64,000 bases of DNA from NCBI GenBank assembly GCA_965262505.1, contig CBDHFM010000030.1, positions 3,534,001 to 3,598,000 on the forward strand, written 5' to 3'. The notes beneath the pieces are model-generated. The model was not told where the DNA came from and did not search any database. It saw only the letters and a program-made list of their open reading frames with translations. Both the position numbers and the translations under genes were made by a program. Of this stretch, positions 61,593-64,000 are shown piece by piece; within the stretch, counting starts at the first letter, position 1; each line of letters starts with the position of its first letter. Origin of the DNA: JACPPO01 sp965262505 (lineage in GTDB: Bacteria; Acidobacteriota; Vicinamibacteria; Vicinamibacterales; UBA2999).

Positions 61593-62492
61593 CTACAGAG
61601 GAAACAACCGGTCAAAGTTACCGCCAAAAATCAGTGCAGCCTCTGACGAGCCGACGCCGATGTGGTCGAGGATCTGTGCCTGCTGCGCGTGGATCCCCCG
61701 CTGCCAGCCGCGCGGGAAGAACGAGGAGTCGCTGCCAAACAACAACCTGGAGGGGCCCGCGACGGCAAGCGCGGCAGTGAAGACCGCGTCGAGGGTCAAA
61801 CCGGGCGTGTACGTCACCCAGCCGTTCGAGCTGGAGGTGTCGAAGTGGACGTTGGCACAGGCGTCGGCGGCCATCAGCGCCTCACGCAGCAGTCCCGCGC
61901 CGAAGTGCGGGATGACGAACGGCACGTGCGGAAACGTCAGCGCGAGGCGCGACACGGCAAGCGGATCACCCAGCCGGAGGTCGAATGGACTCGGGAGGCC
62001 AAGCTTCCCGCGCACGCCGACCGAGAGCACCCCGCAGTGGACGAAGACGGCGGCGCCGGGGCAGGATGCGGCGGCCTCGACCACGCGCAGCGTGCGGTCG
62101 TCATCGAGCGGTACGTGATGCATGGCCGGAAAGAGGCAGAGCCCCTTCAGGCCCTGGTCGGTCAGGGCGTGGCGCGCCCGCGCCGCCGCGTCGGCCGCCG
62201 CCGGATCGAGCATGAAGAATCCGACGATTCTCGAGGGATGGCGCGCGGCGGCCACGGCGACGGACGTCTCGTCGCCTGGGACGCTGGCGATCAGCGTCGC
62301 ACGCTGCACACCGCAGGCGTCCATCTCCTGTACCCAGCGATCCGCGAGCGCTTCGGCTGTCCCCGGGTCGTCCCACCCGAGTTCCCGGCAGAGGTCGCCG
62401 GGGCGGACCTTCAGGTCGGTCCCCACCCGCTGGCGCGCGAGTGCGCCGAAAAAGGCGGTTGAAAAAAAGTGGCAGTGCGCGTCGTTGATCAC
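61593..62492 (-). CDS. Amidohydrolase family 2 (TIM-barrel) protein
   Basis: 299 residues from GTG 62492 (VINDAHCHFFS). NDAHCHF is the HxH metal motif; VFVHCGVL, VIPHFGAGLLREAL and LLFGSDSSFFP give the further His and the final Asp. The family includes decarboxylases and hydrolases of aromatic acids; the substrate is unknown. The longer open frame upstream of GTG is not protein-like and is rejected. Cytosolic, no signal peptide. Confidence 0.85.
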   Translation of the reverse strand: MINDAHCHFFSTAFFGALARQRVGTDLKVRPGDLCRELGWDDPGTAEALADRWVQEMDACGVQRATLIASVPGDETSVAVAAARHPSRIVGFFMLDPAAADAAARARHALTDQGLKGLCLFPAMHHVPLDDDRTLRVVEAAASCPGAAVFVHCGVLSVGVRGKLGLPSPFDLRLGDPLAVSRLALTFPHVPFVIPHFGAGLLREALMAADACANVHFDTSSSNGWVTYTPGLTLDAVFTAALAVAGPSRLLFGSDSSFFPRGWQRGIHAQQAQILDHIGVGSSEAALIFGGNFDRLFPL

Positions 62493-62577
62493 GCGGTCAG
62501 AAGGTAACGCGAAACGCAGTGCCAAGCAGGCAGGCTCAGCCGGGAAACCTAGCCAGTGTAGCAGGTAAGATGCGCGG

Positions 62578-62832
62578 GTGGGCTCGGTGGGACTCGGGTT
62601 GTGGGGTCTGGGATGCGCCGTGTACGTCGCGGGAGTCGTGTGGGGCCTCCTCGGGATCGACGCGCGGCCCGCGGCGCGGGTCGGTCTCGCGCTGCTGTGG
62701 CCGCTCGGGCCGCTCGCGTTCGCGTTCACGATTGCCGTCCTGCTCGTGGCGTCGCTCGTCGCATATCCGGCGTTCGGCGCGGCGGTGCTGCTGACGGCGG
62801 CGATGGTCTGGTGGACGCTGTTTTCGGCCTGA
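62578..62832 (+). CDS. Small membrane protein
   Basis: 84 residues, GTG start, with three hydrophobic segments (LGLWGLGCAVYVAGVVWGLLG; VGLALLWPLGPLAFAFTIAVLLVASLVAY; GAAVLLTAAMVWWTLF). No family recognised. It is divergent from the amidohydrolase. Confidence 0.55.
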   Translation: MGSVGLGLWGLGCAVYVAGVVWGLLGIDARPAARVGLALLWPLGPLAFAFTIAVLLVASLVAYPAFGAAVLLTAAMVWWTLFSA

Positions 62833-62947
62833 AAGTGCTGCACGATTCCTGGAATCAGCCCCGCGTTCGGCTGATCCCCCAGCCGTGCAGAAGAGACTTG
62901 CGTTTTTGCTCGCGTTGTTCTGTCATCTTGGGAGCCTGGAGAACCCC

Positions 62948-64000
62948 ATGAAGAAGCTGTTCGCCGTCGTCGTGATTTCGACTGTCGCCGCGGCATCGCC
63001 GGCCGGCCAGTCGCAGACGGAGACCCCCGAGCAGGGTCCGACCTTTCGAACCGGCGTCGATCTGATTGCCGTCGACGTGTCGGTGGTGGGCCGCGACGGC
63101 CGGCCGATCGAGGATCTCCTGGCGCCCGAGTTCGTCGTGGAGATCGACGGCGAAGAGCGGCGGGTCGTCTCTGCCGAGCAGGTGAAGGTCGACGTGGAGG
63201 CCGCGCGCCGGGAGGCGGCGGATCCGTTCGAGACGCTGTACACGACGAACCTGCGGCCGACCAACGGGCGTCAGATAGTGCTCGCTGTCGATCAGCTTGG
63301 TATCCGGTTCGGCGCGGCGCGTCCGTTACTGGCCTCGGTGGCCAGGTTCCTGGATCGGCTCAGTCCCGCCGATCGCGTGGCGTTCGTCGCCTACCCCGAG
63401 CCTGGCGTTCAGGTGGCGTTTACCTCCGATCATCTCCGGCTCAAACTCGCCATGGAGCGCGTCGTCGGGAGCCAGCAGTGGTTCCCGGGGACGATGAACA
63501 TCGGGCTGTACGAGGCGATCGCGATTACAGAGAGACAGGACGTTGTCGCCTTCAATGATGTGGTCAGGCGCGAGTGCGCGGGCGCGAGGGGTTTTGAGCT
63601 CCAGAACTGCGAGAGCACCGTGTTGAGCGAAAGCAGCGCGATGGCGCGCGATATACGGCAGAGGACCAGGGATTCGCTGCGCGGCCTGCACGACCTCCTG
63701 CTTGCGCTGTCGGTCATCGAGGGGCCGAAGACGCTCATCCTGATGTCGGAATCACTGATCGTCGAGAGTCCGAGCGAGCTTGAGCCTCTCATTCGTGCCG
63801 CGGCAGTGGCCCGGGTCACGATCAACGTGCTGGTGATGGATGTGGCGCGGGGCGACATTACGATGAGTGAACTGGGGCCAACCGTGTCCCAAGACCGAGA
63901 CATGGAGGTGTCTGGTCTCGCGGATCTCGCCTCCGGCTCCCGGGGCTCGCTCTACAACATCATTGGCACCGGTGACGGGGTGTTCGAGCGCCTGGCCGGG
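62948..64000 (+). CDS. Exported VWA-domain protein, 3' end outside window
   Basis: 351 codons are visible, open to the window edge. Signal peptide KKLFAVVVISTVAAASPAG, then PTFRTGVDLIAVDVSVVGRDGRPIEDLLAPEFVVEIDGEERRV, the same VWFA-related layout as 59531-60430. The MIDAS position reads VLAVDQLGIRFG, lacking the DxSxS serines, so metal binding may be lost in this copy. The downstream part (TLILMSESLIVESPSELEPLIRAAAVARVTINVLVMD) completes the fold. Confidence 0.8.
   Translation, partial: MKKLFAVVVISTVAAASPAGQSQTETPEQGPTFRTGVDLIAVDVSVVGRDGRPIEDLLAPEFVVEIDGEERRVVSAEQVKVDVEAARREAADPFETLYTTNLRPTNGRQIVLAVDQLGIRFGAARPLLASVARFLDRLSPADRVAFVAYPEPGVQVAFTSDHLRLKLAMERVVGSQQWFPGTMNIGLYEAIAITERQDVVAFNDVVRRECAGARGFELQNCESTVLSESSAMARDIRQRTRDSLRGLHDLLLALSVIEGPKTLILMSESLIVESPSELEPLIRAAAVARVTINVLVMDVARGDITMSELGPTVSQDRDMEVSGLADLASGSRGSLYNIIGTGDGVFERLAG

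Noticed and set aside
59306..61646. Two plus-strand ORFs over 360 residues opposite the VWA and quinone oxidoreductase genes
   Set aside because: Shadow frames; no recognisable domains.
1..64000. CRISPR arrays, rRNA and tRNA genes
   Set aside because: No regularly spaced direct repeats and no recognisable RNA genes seen by eye; a tRNAscan run would be needed to exclude a tRNA.

Overview
The window looks like a chromosomal segment of a high-GC, Gram-negative Acidobacteriota, probably class Vicinamibacteria. This is inferred from the gene families, not from a phylogenetic marker. The main clues are a eukaryotic-like Ser/Thr kinase fused to a TolB-type propeller, secreted VWA-domain proteins, a DUF5916 protein, DUF6152 proteins, carboxypeptidase-regulatory-domain proteins and FG-GAP-like repeat proteins. 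No rRNA, tRNA or CRISPR array was recognised.

0-27.9 kb is mostly core or housekeeping. A minus-strand his operon (hisI-hisG-hisD) is preceded by a His-rich leader peptide and an intrinsic terminator, which is a complete-looking attenuator. Then come a PQQ-type propeller, a TPR protein, a small ORF behind a sigma-54-like promoter, and a tandem class II aldolase-like protein. A molybdate regulator plus modABC follows, then metK with a structured, terminator-containing leader. Further on are sixA, a PLP decarboxylase, a LOG protein, a ThiO-like oxidase, a MerR regulator, a lone bacterial-microcompartment shell gene, a membrane-anchored MutS-like ATPase, a MocR regulator, an FAD-linked oxidase and a ParC-like topoisomerase subunit.

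28-36.8 kb is mobile DNA. An IS5/IS1182-type element sits inside an attC site. Next are two integron gene cassettes (quinone oxidoreductase; secreted HExxH metallopeptidase) with an intact attC between them and an attI-like site at the head. An ISAzo13-type element follows, then a frameshifted integron integrase that points the same way as the cassettes, a NYN-LOTUS gene, and a second ISAzo13 copy. A third copy at 42.9 kb splits a DUF6152 gene.

37-54 kb is a patchwork of unrelated plus-strand genes: a transporter, a selenocysteine peroxiredoxin, a hydrolase, a sugar transferase, an NHL protein and an MBL protein. Most are immediately preceded by a short fragment of a Ser/Thr kinase gene, usually its promoter, start codon and first 10-25 codons. 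One full-length kinase lies among them. This repeated kinase-5'-module plus unrelated-gene arrangement is the most unusual structure in the window.

54-64 kb holds a DUF5916 protein, an FG-GAP-like protein paralogous to the frameshifted one at 41-42 kb, a DsrE-like selenoprotein inside an 80-bp inverted repeat, two VWA proteins, a second quinone oxidoreductase and an amidohydrolase. The two selenoproteins imply that the host carries selenocysteine machinery (selA/B/C/D), which is not in this window.
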